A stretch of 64,000 bases of DNA from Carya illinoinensis (GCF_018687715.1 NC_056752.1:43560501-43624500), one strand, 5' to 3'; shown: positions 11,001 through 23,720, counted from the stretch's first letter. Numbers and translations are program-made. Notes: generated from the letters alone by a model not told the origin.

Positions 11001-14000
11001 CTTTTGGAGTTCAAGTGCAGACGCACTATCCCTTGGTTGTTGCAAACGAAATCTATCTTATTTGTTTTTTCAACTTGCTGACAGCTATTACCTTTGTCTC
11101 ATATTTATCCACTATTCCTCCTTGGAATACTTCAAAATATTGTCCATTGTGAAATTTCACTGGACTCAATTTTAGTTGAATCATTAATTATCTTTGAAAA
11201 GTCAAATGATGTTCCTTTCAAAGTTGGACTTTACAATCTTTGTTTGGGGGTGGAGGTAGAGTGTCATATAAGTTAAATACTAGCAATTCTAGAACTGTCA
11301 TCATCTTCATCATTATATTGTGCTTCTTCTTCTAATGGTAATAACAATGGGGCACCTCATAAATTTTTTGAATACGTGCACAGGGAACTATATCAACGTT
11401 TAGATGAGTTATTAATTTATTTTTTGATTAAATAGTCAAAGAATATATTTACAACCATTTTTACTTTCAAAGTGTAGTTTATGGTTTCTCCAAAACCTTT
11501 CTTCTCATTTGTTAACTTCTGTTGTTAAAACTTTAGGTTGCAGCCTGGGATGCAAACCTTGTAACTCCACATAAGCGAATGGGTAATGCAGGCATTAGTC
11601 TCGATTGCCTCTGTGATGGTGAGAATCTGACAAAACATTGACATTGTGTTTATGTTTGGAATCAAGATGATGTCATGTCACCATTGTGTTGGTGTTTTGC
11701 ATCTGATATGTAGCAGTTGTATTATGTTCCTTATTGTACTTGTGTAGGCACTCAGACTGTCAAAAGGCATAATATAAAATATATAATCTTTTCTTTTTAT
11801 TTGTCTTATTATGAGATCTACAAAACTTGACTTCTTTAATTACAAGCGTACTAATGTTCAGCAGGTTACTTCAATGCAAGGCTACAAGTTTTGTTTGAAT
11901 ACGATCTAATAACAAACATGTCTTTTGCTAGGATATACACATGAAATGGTAGTGGAGTTGGAAGGAATTGGTGGTGGTGGAAAGATACAGCTGGAGGTAA
12001 GATCTCCTCAATACACAAGAAAGTCAACATTAAATTGATAATTATAGGGACCAGGACTTTCAAATATGTTTCTTACTGTCAGGAGTCTAAAACTTATTTT
12101 GATTTGGGTCCATCTGGTGTAGATAAATAACTGCTAGAAAAAAAAAACACTATTATAAACCTAAAGTATTTAGGTTATATGCTGATGTCATTGTGGATTC
12201 TGAGTTATGATGTGAAAGACATAAGAATTATCAATTAAATATGTTCACGGTGTTTGTGGGGTGATGCCTTGGACTGTGCTGTTTTCCTGAGTTTAGTGGC
12301 ATTTGGTGGCTATTCCTCATTGTATTATCTGGACAACTTGGAGGGAGAGGAACATTTGTACTTTTAAAGAGGTAGAGGTTAATGGAAATTCAATGAAGGA
12401 TATTTTTTGTCTTTCCTTGTTTGATTAGCCGCATGCTTTGGGCAGTATGCATTGTGACTCCTTCTTGAATATCATTTATCTTCTGAATTTTCTTTTGTCA
12501 TTTTGTCGTATACTTATCCTATAGAAACATTCTTCATTTCTGAAAAAGATTACTTGCTGAAGTTCGGTATCCTCGAGGAACAAGCTTGTGAAAATGTGTT
12601 TTTTTTTCCTTTTTGAACAAGCATGCTGAAATGTAGTTTGTGTCCTTTTTGTGGATTGTTCCTATTTTTTCTATATCTTTTTCTGAATTCTGACAATTCC
12701 ACTTGTGAGAGGGATTGGAACACCATGAAGCTACGTTTCTGATATTAGAGGGAAGAAAAGTGATTATATCCTTTATGTATTTCATGAACTATTTTTCAAG
12801 CTTCAAAGTCTTATTGTTTTAGGTACTGTAAAATTCATGATGTAATGAAGATCTTCATTGAACTCACTCTTAAGTCATCACTGCTGTTTTGTGATTTGTA
12901 AACCTATTTTTTTTTTTAACTAGCATCTCTCTGGCTTATTCTTGCTGATTGTGGGGTTTTAGGTCCAGTACAAAAATTTTGATGAAATTGATGAAGACAA
13001 AAAATGGTGGAGGGTTCCCCTTGTTTTGGAATTTCTTCGGAAACAAGGTTTTGAGTCTGCTCTGAAAATGGTTGTGGGCTCTGAGTCTGTACAAGCACGG
13101 CAGTTTGTACAATATGCTTTTGGGCAGTTAAAGGCTTTCAATGATGCGAACCTTTGGAAGGGTCAGTTTTCTAACATTTACAATTATGACACCATGGGAC
13201 TCGGAAAATCAAATGATTCTATTGTGTCAGACATGCCTTCACAAATGGATAGAGATTCAGCCTCTTCTAATGACACAGGCTACAATGAAGATAGCAAATT
13301 AGAGGATTTTTATGCAGAGAATGGTGGTATGGAGAGTGAACATCCCTTTGAAACAGTGACACCTGTTGGTGATTCGGAGCAATCGGATAAAATTTTTTGG
13401 AGGCACTTTGCTGATGTTATCAATCAAAATGTTGTTCAGAAACTTGGTCTCTCTGTTCCTGAGAATTTAAAGTGGGAATCATTTGACTTGTTAAATAGAA
13501 TTGGCTTGCAATCTCAAAAAATTGCAGAAGAGGGTTATATTGAATCAGGGCTTGCAACTCCAGAAAGTCTGGGTGACAAGATCGATCAAACAAGTGGCTC
13601 ACTTGGCATTAGCAAAATAGGGTCATCAATACCAGATATTAAAAAAGTGACACAGGATATGATGAAACAGACCGATTCTGTTCTAGGAGCATTGATGCTT
13701 CTGAATGCAACTGTTTCTCAATTAACAAGGAATGGGCGTCCTGTTGGAAAGAATGAAGCAAAAGAAGAAAATCCTATCAAACTGGAAGATGATGGTGATG
13801 TAAGACACTCTACAAGTGAGAAGCTTTCCAACTCTAGGAATGGGCCAGTCGTGGATGAAAAGAGAGCTGAGGAGATGAAAGCACTTTTTTCAACTGCTGA
13901 GACTGCCATGGAAGCTTGGGCTATGCTTGCCACATCACTTGGCCATCCTAGTTTTATCAAGTCTGAATTTGAGAAGATATGTTTCTTAGATAATGAATCC

Positions 14001-17000
14001 ACAGACACACAGGTGAGATTTTATTTCCTCAGAAAGGAGTTCACCTGTTGTATTTCTCAAGATTTAATGGAATGGGAAATGTTTCCTTAACCTTGACAAG
14101 GGGTGAAACACTATAGTTTGAACATAAGACTCTTTTTCTGTAAATCAAATTAATTATTGAGAGCTGCAGGTTGCAATTTGGCGTGATTTTGCAAGGAGAA
14201 GATTAGTTATCGCTTTCAGAGGGACTGAACAAGTAGGTTATACCATTTTTCCCCACTGAGGAGTTGGGTTATTTTTTTCTCAGTTCAAATTGCTCATATA
14301 TTCCTTTTTCAGGCACGATGGAAGGACCTGAGAACTGATCTGATGCTAGTTCCTGCTGGGTAATATAATATCCATTTGGCTCAACTAGTGTAGTGAACTA
14401 TAAAAAGAAAAGCTCAACTTGCGTGGCGGTTTTTAATTTTATTCATTTTAACTTCCCTCTTTTGTCTGGTTTTTTTTTTTTTTTTTTTGACAAGTCACCT
14501 TTGTCTGGTTTATTGTTGGTATTTCATGAAACTAGTGTCAAGATAGTGTGAATGGCCGAATAAATTGGCCTTGAGTTCTGTATATTAGATATATAGACTT
14601 TACATGTCCGTTGACAACTAGCACCCTTCCTAATTTAGTGGATGTGACCTTTGGCAGGGAGACTGCTCATCTGCTCCATGGATTGTGATATCTTCATTAG
14701 CTGTATAATGTTTTGTTGTTATACATAGAGAGCTAAATAACCAATTATCCTTAAAGCTTAAGCTGAGGAAAAAATTGTGATTCTATTTACTTAACCATGT
14801 CTAACACTCTTCCTCATGTATGAGTCCAATTCCTTCTAAATGAGTGGGATCCAACATGTGGGACATTAAGTTTTCTTTAAATGGGATAGTTGAACTAGCA
14901 GGTCAGACCCGAAGTTTTCTGCTCTGGTATCATGTAATTTTAATTACTTAACTATTGTTATAACATAGTGCAAAAAACACATTCTTTTTATAGATGACCT
15001 TCCGGATATGAAGAAAATCAATACATGGTTTTATAATCTCGAGGAAAAAATATGAATATTTCAGTTGTAAGCTAAAATACTATTGAATTTAGGACACTGG
15101 TACATCGTGATTGTTCTTACCAAAAACTATCTTTTGGTATCATATCAAGTAAGCATTTTTTTTAAAGGTGGGCCTAGCCTTGGGGCTTCGATTGATTTAT
15201 CTGACAGCTTCATAATTTTGAGGTACTTCAATCAAGTGTTCCGCATTATATTTGGTTTCTGTTGCTGATTCTTATATCATTTATGCAGGCTAAATCCTGA
15301 AAGGATAGGGGGCGATTTCAAGCAAGAGGTCCAAGTATGTATATGAAGGGTAGACTGCATTGTGTTTAAGAGCGTTCTTGAGATACACAGAATGTTAGCA
15401 AAAATTGTTTTTTAGTTTAATGTAAGTAACGGTGCGCCAATTATTTCAGGTTCACAGTGGTTTTCTAAGTGCATATGATTCAGTCAGGACAAGGATAATT
15501 TCTCTCATTAAATCTGCAATCGGTCATATGTAAGTTGTTCTTTTGTTCAACTTTATTCCAAGTGAAGTTAATATCTTAATGTCACATGAGAGAAACATGT
15601 AGATGGTTAAATCATAAGGAACTTGATAGTTGGTAGTTAATCAGCTTCATGCTGATGTCAGAAGTTTATTTTTAGTGTTTCATTTTGCTTCTAGTAGCTA
15701 CTGAACTAAAGTAAGATATGGTTTCTTAGAATAATTAGAAGAATGTTATGTTTCAAACCATGTGTGTGTACAGATTTTCTAATTTTTGTTTTAGTGGTTT
15801 GAACATGTAGCTCCTTGCTCATATCTTTATGGTTTGGCTTGATATATAGCATTACAAGATATTGATATTTAAGTTGAATGATCAGGCTATGTTGAATAAC
15901 TGACACACTGTTGTCCTGCATTGTGGCTATATTAACATGCCCTATTGTGATTTTTGTTTGGTGACAGAGATGATCTTTCTGAGCCGCTGCTCAAATGGCA
16001 TGTGTATGTGACTGGGCATAGTTTAGGCGGAGCATTGGCTACCCTTCTTGCTCTCGAGCTTTCCTCTAGTCAGTTGGCTAAGTATGCTGTTTATCTTTCT
16101 ACTTATAGAGTCCTTCATTCTTCCATACTTCAGAAAATTAATTCCATTGACGATTCAGGTCTATGTATTCAGAACTATGGAAAGCTAACTTGACATTTTT
16201 ATGATTAGGAATTGATAGAGATTACTTGATCCTAGTAAAATTAGTAACTTGTGTATTTGTAGTAATTTTTAATGTAGTGCGTTTTGAGAGTAATGGCAAT
16301 GAAACTTAACTATCTATTTTCCTTTTCCCTTTTTTTTTTTTTTGGTGTATCAGGTGTGGGGCAATCTCTGTGACTATGTATAACTTTGGGTCTCCTAGAG
16401 TTGGTAACAAAAAGTTTGCAGAAGTTTATAACAGGGTAATAAAAACCACCATCTACAATTTTATTTTCAGAAGTCTCCACTTTTTTTTTATATAATTTTG
16501 CATAGATACCTCTAGTTTTACCCTATGGCTCTGTATTTTGTGATGAAGTTAGGCCACAAGCATGTAGAAACTTAACAAGAGCAACAAGGGAAACCAAGCA
16601 AGCTAGCCATTGAGTTGACTAGTAAAATTGCTCAATTAGTTCCTTATGCAACAGAATGCAACACACATTCACACAGCTTGTGCTATAACACTATTTTTTG
16701 TGTTTTTTTAGCTAGTATGTTATGGCAACCTTTTCTGCATCTACTCCTCTTGTACTGGACCCCCAAGGTTGGTGAATGCTTACACAACTTGTACTTACAT
16801 TTGCAGAAAGTTAAAGATAGCTGGCGAGTTGTAAATCACAGAGATATTATACCAACAGTCCCTCGCTTGATGGGTTATTGCCATGTAGCTCAACCTGTTT
16901 ATCTAGCAGCTGGAGATCTAACAGAAGCCTTGGTGGTTGGTTTGCTTTAAACTTGTACTAGTCATTCAAAAAGAAAAAACTAATAACATATAGAGAACAC

Positions 17001-19167
17001 ACCAAGCTTTATAATTTGTTATCTTCATGGATGTTTTTTGGTAAATGCTGTTTAGGTTTAACTTTATTCAAATGGATGGAGGAATAAGTGCTGTTTAAAT
17101 TTTGACTGCTTAATTCATTTGATTCTGTGGAAATATTACTTCTGAGAACAACTCAACTGGCCTTGTCAATTGACTATTGTGGAAATATTAATTCATTTAC
17201 TGTCCGCATACTTTTCAAATAGCCTTATCCCTTCTGCAGCCTTCACTTACAAAGCAATTTAGGAACCGTAAGAGAATAAAAATATTGACATTATGGTTGG
17301 AACCTTCTTTGGAAGGAAAGAAATGCAATGACCTTTGAAGATCAAGAGCTGTCAATGACGAGGCCAAAAACTACTTTATTAATACTTCACTCCATTGGTC
17401 AACTTTAATAGACTTTAGTGGTTTGAATCTCAATGATTTCCTTGTAATAGCTGTTAATCATGCATGGGCGTTAATCATTCAAATTCATATCCAATTACAT
17501 GTAGTCAGCAATTATAATTCTTTTAGCATAATGAATGCCGCTTTCTATGTGCTAAAAGTTGATTTCCCACTTATTCAATAACCAGTTGAATGGTTGAATG
17601 TTATAAAACAGACGCAAATATTCTCTATTTCGTGTTATATGTGCTATGCAGGAAAATTGTGTAGCCAATTAGCTAATTATTGACTTGGTTACAAGCTAAT
17701 AATGTGGTACACATTGTATACAGGAAAACATGGAGCTTTCAGGAGATGGTTACCAAGGTGATGTGCTTGGGGAGTCCACACCGGATGTTCTTGTCAGTGA
17801 ATTTGTATGTTTCTTGTTAAGTCGTTCTCTTTTCCTCTGCCCTCATCATGTTTTGAGAATCTGATTCTTTAATATACATCAATGATATGGTATGCAATGT
17901 TGGGTATGTACAAATTGATGTTTTCAAATTTGCAATATATATCTACTGACATGACGTTATATTTGCCACTATATTTCCAGCATGTTAGTGGCAGTGCTAT
18001 CAATATATTTTCTGACATAAACATGAGATTAACTAGGCACAACTAGACTGCATATGGGAGTACTAAACAATGTTGTAAAGATAGACCAGACAGGCCAGTT
18101 CGACAGGTTGAACTGTGAACTGGTCTCATTTCTGGTTCAGTTCACCCCTTGAAACTGCTCTGTTGGTTGAATCAGTTTGAAACAAATTGAACGGATCCAT
18201 TCACATGTTTAGTTGGATTGCCTCGTCAAATAAACCAGTCAATCCATTTGATTTTCTCAATTCTGTTGATTATTTTAAAGAATTTCAATTTTTTTCTATT
18301 GTTTTTCCTAACATACCCAATACATCCTTGTACTTAAAGACCGAGATTACTAAATATATACTTCAAGTTAACGAGTTTATACATCATGTTATGCTTCATT
18401 GATACATTTACAGTACTTAGTTAATCACAATAAGTGTACTTATCAGGTCAGTTAGCTAACTTAGCTTGTTTTTCACATGTTGATACCAAAGTTCCTAAAA
18501 AATGGAAACAAACAGAAGAGAAAACTACCACCACCCACAAAAAATACATAAAATCTTACTAAGGAAGGACTGGTGCACTCACTCCAAACCCCCACAACAC
18601 CCCCCCCCAAAAAAAAAAGGGGGGATGGACTGCTGCTCCAGGATGGCATCTGGCCATAATGGTATGGTTAATAGAATGCAGTATTGTGCGTTCCTGCTTT
18701 ATTTTTTAAGATTGAGGAACTCCAGAACCCTAATTTTATCGGTTCTAATTCATTACATCAAATTAATTTCTTTGTCAACAATTTCTGCACAGCTGACACC
18801 CTTATTTTATCAGTTCTCATTCATTCCAGATGTAGCACGTTGATTTTTGAAGTTATTCTGATTGAGAACAATTTATACAGATGAAGGGTGAGAAAGAACT
18901 GATTGAAAAGCTTTTACAAACTGAAATAAATATATTCCGTTCAATTAGAGATGGGAGTGCACTTATGCAGCATATGGAGGATTTTTATTACATCTCACTG
19001 CTAGAGGTATGTTTGAAGTACAATATACTCTATTATACTTTCTTGACCTTCTCTGGTTTTCAGTTTACTGATTTCTTCTTCTTTTCCCCCTTCAGAATGT
19101 GAAGTCGAATTACCAGACTGCCACCATATTGCAATCCAATCAACAAGATAGCTCATCAATCAGCTAG
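2058..19167 (+). CDS. HIL1: C2-domain class 3 lipase, HIL1-like (plastid galactolipid lipase)
   Basis: CDS of 18 exons: 2058-2366, 3135-3193, 3483-3564, 3804-3871, 4767-4836, 11537-11618, 11932-11996, 12963-14012, 14170-14232, 14313-14359, 15289-15334, 15450-15529, 15968-16081, 16354-16435, 16807-16932, 17724-17804, 18881-19006, 19096-19167. All junctions are GT-AG and all phases close, giving 873 aa. The N terminus is Ser/Arg-rich and plastid-like. A C2 domain follows (GTSDPYVVMQLDG in exon 4, EPRWNEDF in exon 5). The lipase core has RRLVIAFRGTEQ, the nucleophile elbow TGHSLGG with Ser692, and probable Asp752 (NHRDIIP) and His765 (GYCHV). Arabidopsis HIL1 releases 18:3 from MGDG in heat; the same role here is inferred. 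The ATG at 2058 has a good context (GCCATGG). An in-frame ATG at 1989 has a poor one. Intron 5 (6.7 kb) carries an LTR element. Confidence 0.88.
3678..3700. repeat. Poly(A) tract in lipase intron 3
   Basis: A run of about 22 A, followed by a GGA/GAA-rich stretch. No target-site duplication or tRNA-like head was seen, so I call it simple sequence only. Confidence 0.8.
5176..5336. mobile_element. MITE-like inverted repeat, family A copy 2
   Basis: The left arm has ACATACAATCATTTTTATGTA and the right arm has TATAAAAGTGACTGCACAT, which are imperfect inverted complements. The core carries GTGATTGG. It lies in intron 5 of the lipase gene. Ends are approximate. Confidence 0.5.
5475..5715. mobile_element. 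MITE-like element, family E (GAGATGAGTT-rich) copy 1
   Basis: Repeated GAGATGAG(T)T motifs run through the body, and the right end reads CAACCAAACACAACC. The same composition and right end recur at about 49812-50030, and on the opposite strand at 37588-37802. I take it to be a non-autonomous DNA transposon of a family abundant in this genome. The class is not resolved. Confidence 0.45.
5764..6436 (+). repeat. Left LTR of the LARD-like element
   Basis: It aligns over its whole length with 10147-10792, for example the shared stretches around the AAGGGAAGAGGTC motif and TGTACAGTGAGAAA. It starts TG and ends TA, probably a mutated CA. Confidence 0.8.
6437..6455 (+). other. Decayed primer-binding site of the LARD-like element
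   Basis: GTTGGCTTTGTCTGTGGGA abuts the left LTR. It differs by a few bases from the canonical TTGGCGCCGTCTGTGGGA of Tat-type gypsy elements, which I recall rather than computed. Confidence 0.6.
6456..9090. other. GC-rich non-coding interior of the LARD-like element
   Basis: Many short ORFs occur here on both strands, but they overlap one another, share no codon bias and match no domain I recognise. I treat them as chance ORFs of GC-rich DNA. The first 150 bases are rich in GTGCAC/TGTGCACTT words. Confidence 0.65.
9101..9470. repeat. Two-copy tandem repeat, 186-bp period
   Basis: Both copies open with GAGCCTT(T/C)GGAGTTAAGAAG (9101 and 9287) and share GTCGATCGGCTCGACAA and AATAAAATGGAAACGTTAA. 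The spacing is 186 bp. It lies in the 3' part of the LARD-like element. Confidence 0.9.
9690..9970. repeat. Degenerate tandem repeat, about 60-bp period, about 5 copies
   Basis: The unit contains CATCTTA(C/T)G(T/C)GGTCGAGTA followed by CGCCAC and GAGCTCCGCGCTCG-like words. Copies have diverged by point changes. Such arrays before the 3' LTR are typical of Tat-lineage elements. Confidence 0.8.
10147..10792 (+). repeat. Right LTR of the LARD-like element
   Basis: It matches 5764-6436 with many substitutions and small indels, so the insertion is old. It runs from TGGAAGGG to GGCATTAACA. Confidence 0.8.
14770..15000 (-). mobile_element. Possible LTR or TRIM fragment in lipase intron 10
   Basis: CTCTGGTATCATGTAATTTT is close to GCTCTGATACCATG, the inverse of the TGGTATCAGAGC primer site of many plant LTR elements. 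The neighbouring text (ACACTCTTCCTCATGT, GTGGGATCCAACATGTGGGA) is also of a kind common in plant introns. The fragment has no visible partner. Confidence 0.3.
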
Positions 19168-20160
19168 TGCCTAGGAAGCTTGTGATGTCCAGAGGCCCAC
19201 AGCAAGGTTGTACATATACCTCCCATCAGCTATATAGATATCAAGCACCTGCAATGGAAAATTATACGAATAAGATACTCTTTAACCTGGTCTTCAAATA
19301 TCAAACCCCCTCTTCCCCCCTTAAACACCATAATCTATTGAAGCGAAGGAAATAATGCTTCAAAGATAGGGTTTTAAATAAATATTCATCCCTGAAGATT
19401 TCAATCTATATTTACTGCCCCTTAATTCTTTATTTTATTTTATTTTATTTTATCTAGTTTATTTTTCTGAGAACCTGAAGAGAAGATAAATCATATTGGC
19501 AAGTACGGAGCCAGTTTTATGTATGGATGTGAAAAGTACGATCTCTTATGTTGATTATATATGACAGTTATGTGGTTAATCTCCTAAAGGAAATACGTTT
19601 TGCATATGTGCCATAGTGCCTGCTTCATTGTCTCGTTTTCCTTCCCCCATGTATTGTTGAAAAGAAAAAATATATATATATTTTTTTAAATGAGATGCAC
19701 TTTTTTATAAAAGATTTACAGTTTGTAAATCTCAAAAACCCGAAAGAGAAATGACAGGGCTGGGTAATCCGCATGAAGGGGCTTGCAGTGATCCATATGC
19801 AATCTACAGCAGACTTGGCCCCACTTTATTCAAGAAACAACAAGAAGACAAAAGCAGCCAAATTTCAGGCTCATCTAATTCTGAATAGAAAAAGCTGAAA
19901 AGGCAAATGGAAAAGCTCTATGCTATCAGCAGTACATTGTTGATTACTAGAGAAATAAAAAGGTTTCAAATTGCTCCAAGTGATGTTGAAAGGAAAGCTT
20001 GAAAGAATCATTTGTCTGCCAAAGAGAATTCTATTTACCACTCCCGCAGGCAGAGTGGCAGTTGGATCTATGGCTTTCAATCCTGAATATGACACAAGGT
20101 GGGGAGGACTCGATCGAGGAGAAAAAATGAAAACATGATTGAACCCAACATAAAAAAAAT
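19168..20160. other. 3' flank of the lipase gene
   Basis: An AATAAA-type signal occurs around 19376, about 210 bp after the stop. No other gene was seen. It ends at a (GAA)n microsatellite. Confidence 0.6.
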
Positions 20161-20165
20161 TAAAA

Positions 20166-20192
20166 AAGAAGAAGAAGAAGAAGAAGAAGAAG
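20166..20192. repeat. (GAA)9 microsatellite
   Basis: About nine uninterrupted GAA units lie immediately before the LINE relic. Confidence 0.9.
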
Positions 20193-20214
20193 CCTAGAGC
20201 AAATCCATTGCAAA

Positions 20215-22925
20215 AACCTATGACTTCTAAGAATAATCTCTTTTTAAGTTTCGACTTATTAGTTTGTGCTCAATGACTTACAAGATTTTTTCAAAAATTC
20301 TTGTAAGAAGAATGACTTAGACAATTCACAAGCTAGTTTTTCCTGAACAAGGTACTTTTGTGCCTGAGCGAAATATTTTTGAAAATATCACACTTGCACA
20401 GGAAATAATTCATCCTTTGAATAAGAAAATTTTGGGTGGCAATGTGATCAATTTGATTGGGGTTTCTTACTGGCGGTTCTCAAGGCCTTTGGCTTCTCTA
20501 ATAATTTTTGTCGATTAGTTGGAGAATGTTTGAAGTCTCCTTAGTTTTATGTGATGATGAATGAGACTTTTAAGGGTTATTTTCAATCATCTCGAGGCTT
20601 ATGGCAAGGGGACTCCTTTATTCCCTTATTTATTCATTGTGATGGAGGAAGTTTTGATGCAGTTGCTTAAGAAAAATTTTGAAGGTCAAATTTGAAGTTT
20701 TTATCATCCAGTTGGGGATTATTTGATCTCTCACTGATTATATGCCGGTGATCTTCTGATTTTTGTTAACAGTGGGAAAAGATCCATCAAAAGACTTGTT
20801 GAGACTCTTGCAATTTATGAAAGGTGGTTGAGGCAATTGTTTAGCAAAGAGAAGTCTGCTATATTTCCTTCAAAGTTTCACTTATTCTCATAAACGTGCT
20901 TTGTTGAGGCTAACGGGTTTTAAGGAAGGTAAATTTACAGTTACTTGGGTGCGCCACTTGTTTCGGGGAGAATGATGTCTCGAATTATTGAGCCTCTTGT
21001 GGAAAAAGTAAGGAAAAAGGTAGTAGGGTAGAAGTTTAAATTACTTTCACAAGGGGGAAGGTTGATTTTATTGAGATGTGTCCTATCAAATATGCCTATA
21101 CATATTCTTTTGGTGCTAAATGTTCCGCTGATTACCATCTCTCGGATAAATTCTATCTTGGCTAATTTTTTCTGGGGGGAGGCATATGTGGTAGAAGGAA
21201 GATGAAATTGCGATCTTGGTCAAAATTGTTTAAGCCTACGGCAGAGCGTGGTTTGGATTTGAGAGATTTTAAAGAGGTTCAACACTTACTTCATATGAAG
21301 TTTGCATACCGTCTTATGTCTACTAAGAATTTGTGGACTGATTTTTTCCGTGCAAAATATTTAAAAGATGGACACATTGCATTAGCTACTGCGGGCTCTT
21401 CGGGTTCTCATTTCTGGAGGTCCATCATCTCAACTTTACCTGAGGTCACTGATAATGTTAAAAGTTTTGATGCGAGGAGGCAACGCATATTTTTGGTATG
21501 ATAGGTGGCTTGCTTCGAGTCCCCTTTCTGTGCGAGTGGAGGAAATTTCCAATCCCAAGCTTCAGATTAATGATTGTTGGACTGATCAGTCTTGGGACGT
21601 TGGACGTTTGACGAAACTTGTTGGTGAGGAGGCAACTACGGAGATTTTACATAATACTCGTGCTGGTAAAACAGGTCCAGATGTGTTTGTATAGAAGCCA
21701 TCAAGAGATGGTAATTTTTCGACAAGGAAGTTCATGGGAGGTGGTTCGACTAAAAGGTGAATTACTGCAATGGAAGGAGTGGATTTGGCATAGGCTTTTA
21801 CCTAAACGAGTTTCCATCTGCATATAGAAAGCGTGATTTAAATGTATTGCGGTGGATGAGAGGGTGCAGTCTAGGGGCATGTCTTTAGCCTGTTCTTGTG
21901 ATTGCTGCATACGGAAAGCTTCGGAAACACTTGATCATGTGTTAAGCTCGGGTGAAGTGGCCACACAGGTATGGGAACGAGCGAGTGTTGTGTTGGGGGT
22001 CCCTTGTATGCGACAGACGTTGTGGAAGGCAAGGGTATCGGCGTGCAAAAAAGGTGTCTATCAAAGGTACTCTAATAGGTTCAATACAATGTTTGATTAC
22101 ATGGAAACTATGGATGAGAAGATGCAAGGCTAGAATGGAAGGGGTGCAAGAAACGGCAGATCGAGTGTTGTGGTCAGTGAAATGCTGGCTTCAATTTCTG
22201 GCTGGAGAGATTAATTCCTCTGGATCTTTATCCATGCAGGAGTTGCAGATTTTGAAGGAGCTGCAGCTCGTCCGTCCAAGTGTGTGCGAAGGCAAAAATT
22301 AGTGGCCTGGACGAAACCTCCTGTGGGTTGGATGAAATTGAATTGTGATGGAAGTTGTCGTGGCAACCCAGGGAGTTCTGGGGGGAGGGGGAGTGATAAG
22401 GGATGAGGCTTGGCACCATGCAGGAGGCTTTCTCAAGTCATTTTGATCTCAATACTAATACTAGGGCTGATCCCAGGGTTATTACAGAGGGGATTCATTT
22501 GTGCAAAAGGCTTAACTGTTTTAATGTGATTATTGAAAGTGATTCCAGGGTGGTAATGGATTGGCTTATAGAGGGTAGATGCACATTTTGGTAAATATGG
22601 GACTTTTGGGAAGAATTAATGTTTGCAATTGAGGGGATTAATTTCTTGGTGGTTCACCAATATCGCAAAGGTAACCAAGTAGCTGATTTTCTAGCACGAT
22701 AAGATGAGATGGGGAGGAACATTAGCCATGAAGGAAACCAAAATTTACCAAGACTCTTGAAAGGAATTACTCGGCTAGATAAATTGGATCTTCCCAGCCT
22801 CGGGATTTAATTTGTCTTTATTTTGGCTTTGTAAAGGTTGTTTTGTGGTTTTGGTATTGGTTGATTTGTTGATGTAAGTTTGGTTTTGATGACAATAAAC
22901 TGGGGGGGCATTTCCCCTGGTTGAA
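20215..22925 (+). pseudogene. Decayed LINE with reverse transcriptase, zf-RVT region and RNase H
   Basis: Frame-shifted pieces read in order on the + strand. First come RT words (PEQGTFVPERNIFENI near 20350). The catalytic box is YAGDLLIFV at 20741-20767, where YADD is expected, so the first Asp is lost; an in-frame stop lies two codons upstream. Next is the segment after RT (21202-21500, with SKLFKPTAERGLDLRDFKEV), then a zf-RVT-like stretch (about 21860-22010). The RNase H domain follows (KLNCDGSCRGNPG near 22335, ESDSRVVMDWLIEG near 22540, HQYRKGNQVADFLAR near 22660). The 3' end is A-rich at 22925-22937. Stops and frameshifts throughout mean it cannot be active. The N-terminal ORF1 and endonuclease were not found. 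Confidence 0.85.
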
Positions 22926-22939
22926 AAACAAAAAAAGCG

Positions 22940-23531
22940 CTCTCCAATTGGAGCAGCAAACAATAGAAATCCACCATCACCACATAATACTTAAATTCGA
23001 ACTGCAAACAGCAGAGGATTATGCATATCAATTATCTTGGAAGCATAAAAAACAAGGATCAAATGTATAAATTCAAGGAATTTTATAAGATGACATATTG
23101 AATGCTTTAAAATCGGAAATAAATATAGTCTTGAGAGTCCTCTTCAGCTCAATAGCTTATTGTGAACGAAAGGGTATAAGTTTCTCCGAATTTACAGAAA
23201 CCTTACAAACATCAAAGTGCGGCTAAAAGAAGAGGTGTTTCTCATCAACTTAACAGAGATTGATTCTGAGAATTAGAAAACCATCTGAAACCCTAAAACC
23301 ACAAAAATACCATAATCGGAGACCATAAAGAAAGAGAAGAAGAGACAAAACATTTACCATAGTCGAAACTGCGTCTCTTCATATGTATTCAATTTAACCA
23401 TACAATAAAATATCCAACCACACACAACGTTCCCGACACGCCCTTTCCTTGATTAACACAGGAGCAGTCTAACACAGACAAACCCTAAAAATAAGCATCA
23501 TACATGGTGATAATAATTGTAAAGATGGTGG
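22940..23531. other. Intergenic, 3' flank of the SMAP1-like gene
   Basis: No ORF, repeat or RNA signal could be supported here. Being on its 3' side, part of it should be the 3' UTR of the minus-strand SMAP1-like gene. Confidence 0.5.
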
Positions 23532-23720
23532 TCAATTAATGTCGGAGTCGTCGAAGTCGTCTTCAAAGGCGTTGAAGAAGTCGGCGTCGGCGAGCTTGTT
23601 GTCAATGGAGATGACGCCTTCGCCGAAGATCTCGAGCGGGTCCACGTCGTCCACGTCCATCGCCACCGTAGACGGCTGGTCGTCCATTTCTGCGAAGAAG
23701 TCCATCGGCATCGGCCTCAT
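23532..23720 (-). CDS. SMAP1: Small acidic protein, SMAP1-like (62 aa)
   Basis: Starting at MRPMPMDFF the ORF is 62 codons. It is very acidic and ends in the F/D-rich tail LADADFFNAFEDDFDDSDIN, the hallmark of plant SMAP1. Arabidopsis SMAP1 is about this size and is needed for response to the synthetic auxin 2,4-D. An in-frame ATG at 23789 would add 23 residues, but a TATA box at about 23812-23820 puts transcription start near 23785, so the downstream ATG is the better start. No intron is needed inside the CDS. Its neighbours, the membrane-protein gene and the HIL1-like lipase, also adjoin SMAP1 in Arabidopsis as I recall. Confidence 0.85.
   Translation of the reverse strand: MRPMPMDFFAEMDDQPSTVAMDVDDVDPLEIFGEGVISIDNKLADADFFNAFEDDFDDSDIN

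Noticed and set aside
13026..14090. 354-codon ORF taken as a separate gene
   Set aside because: It is the large exon 8 of the lipase gene. Its true boundaries are 12963-14012, and its ends run into introns.
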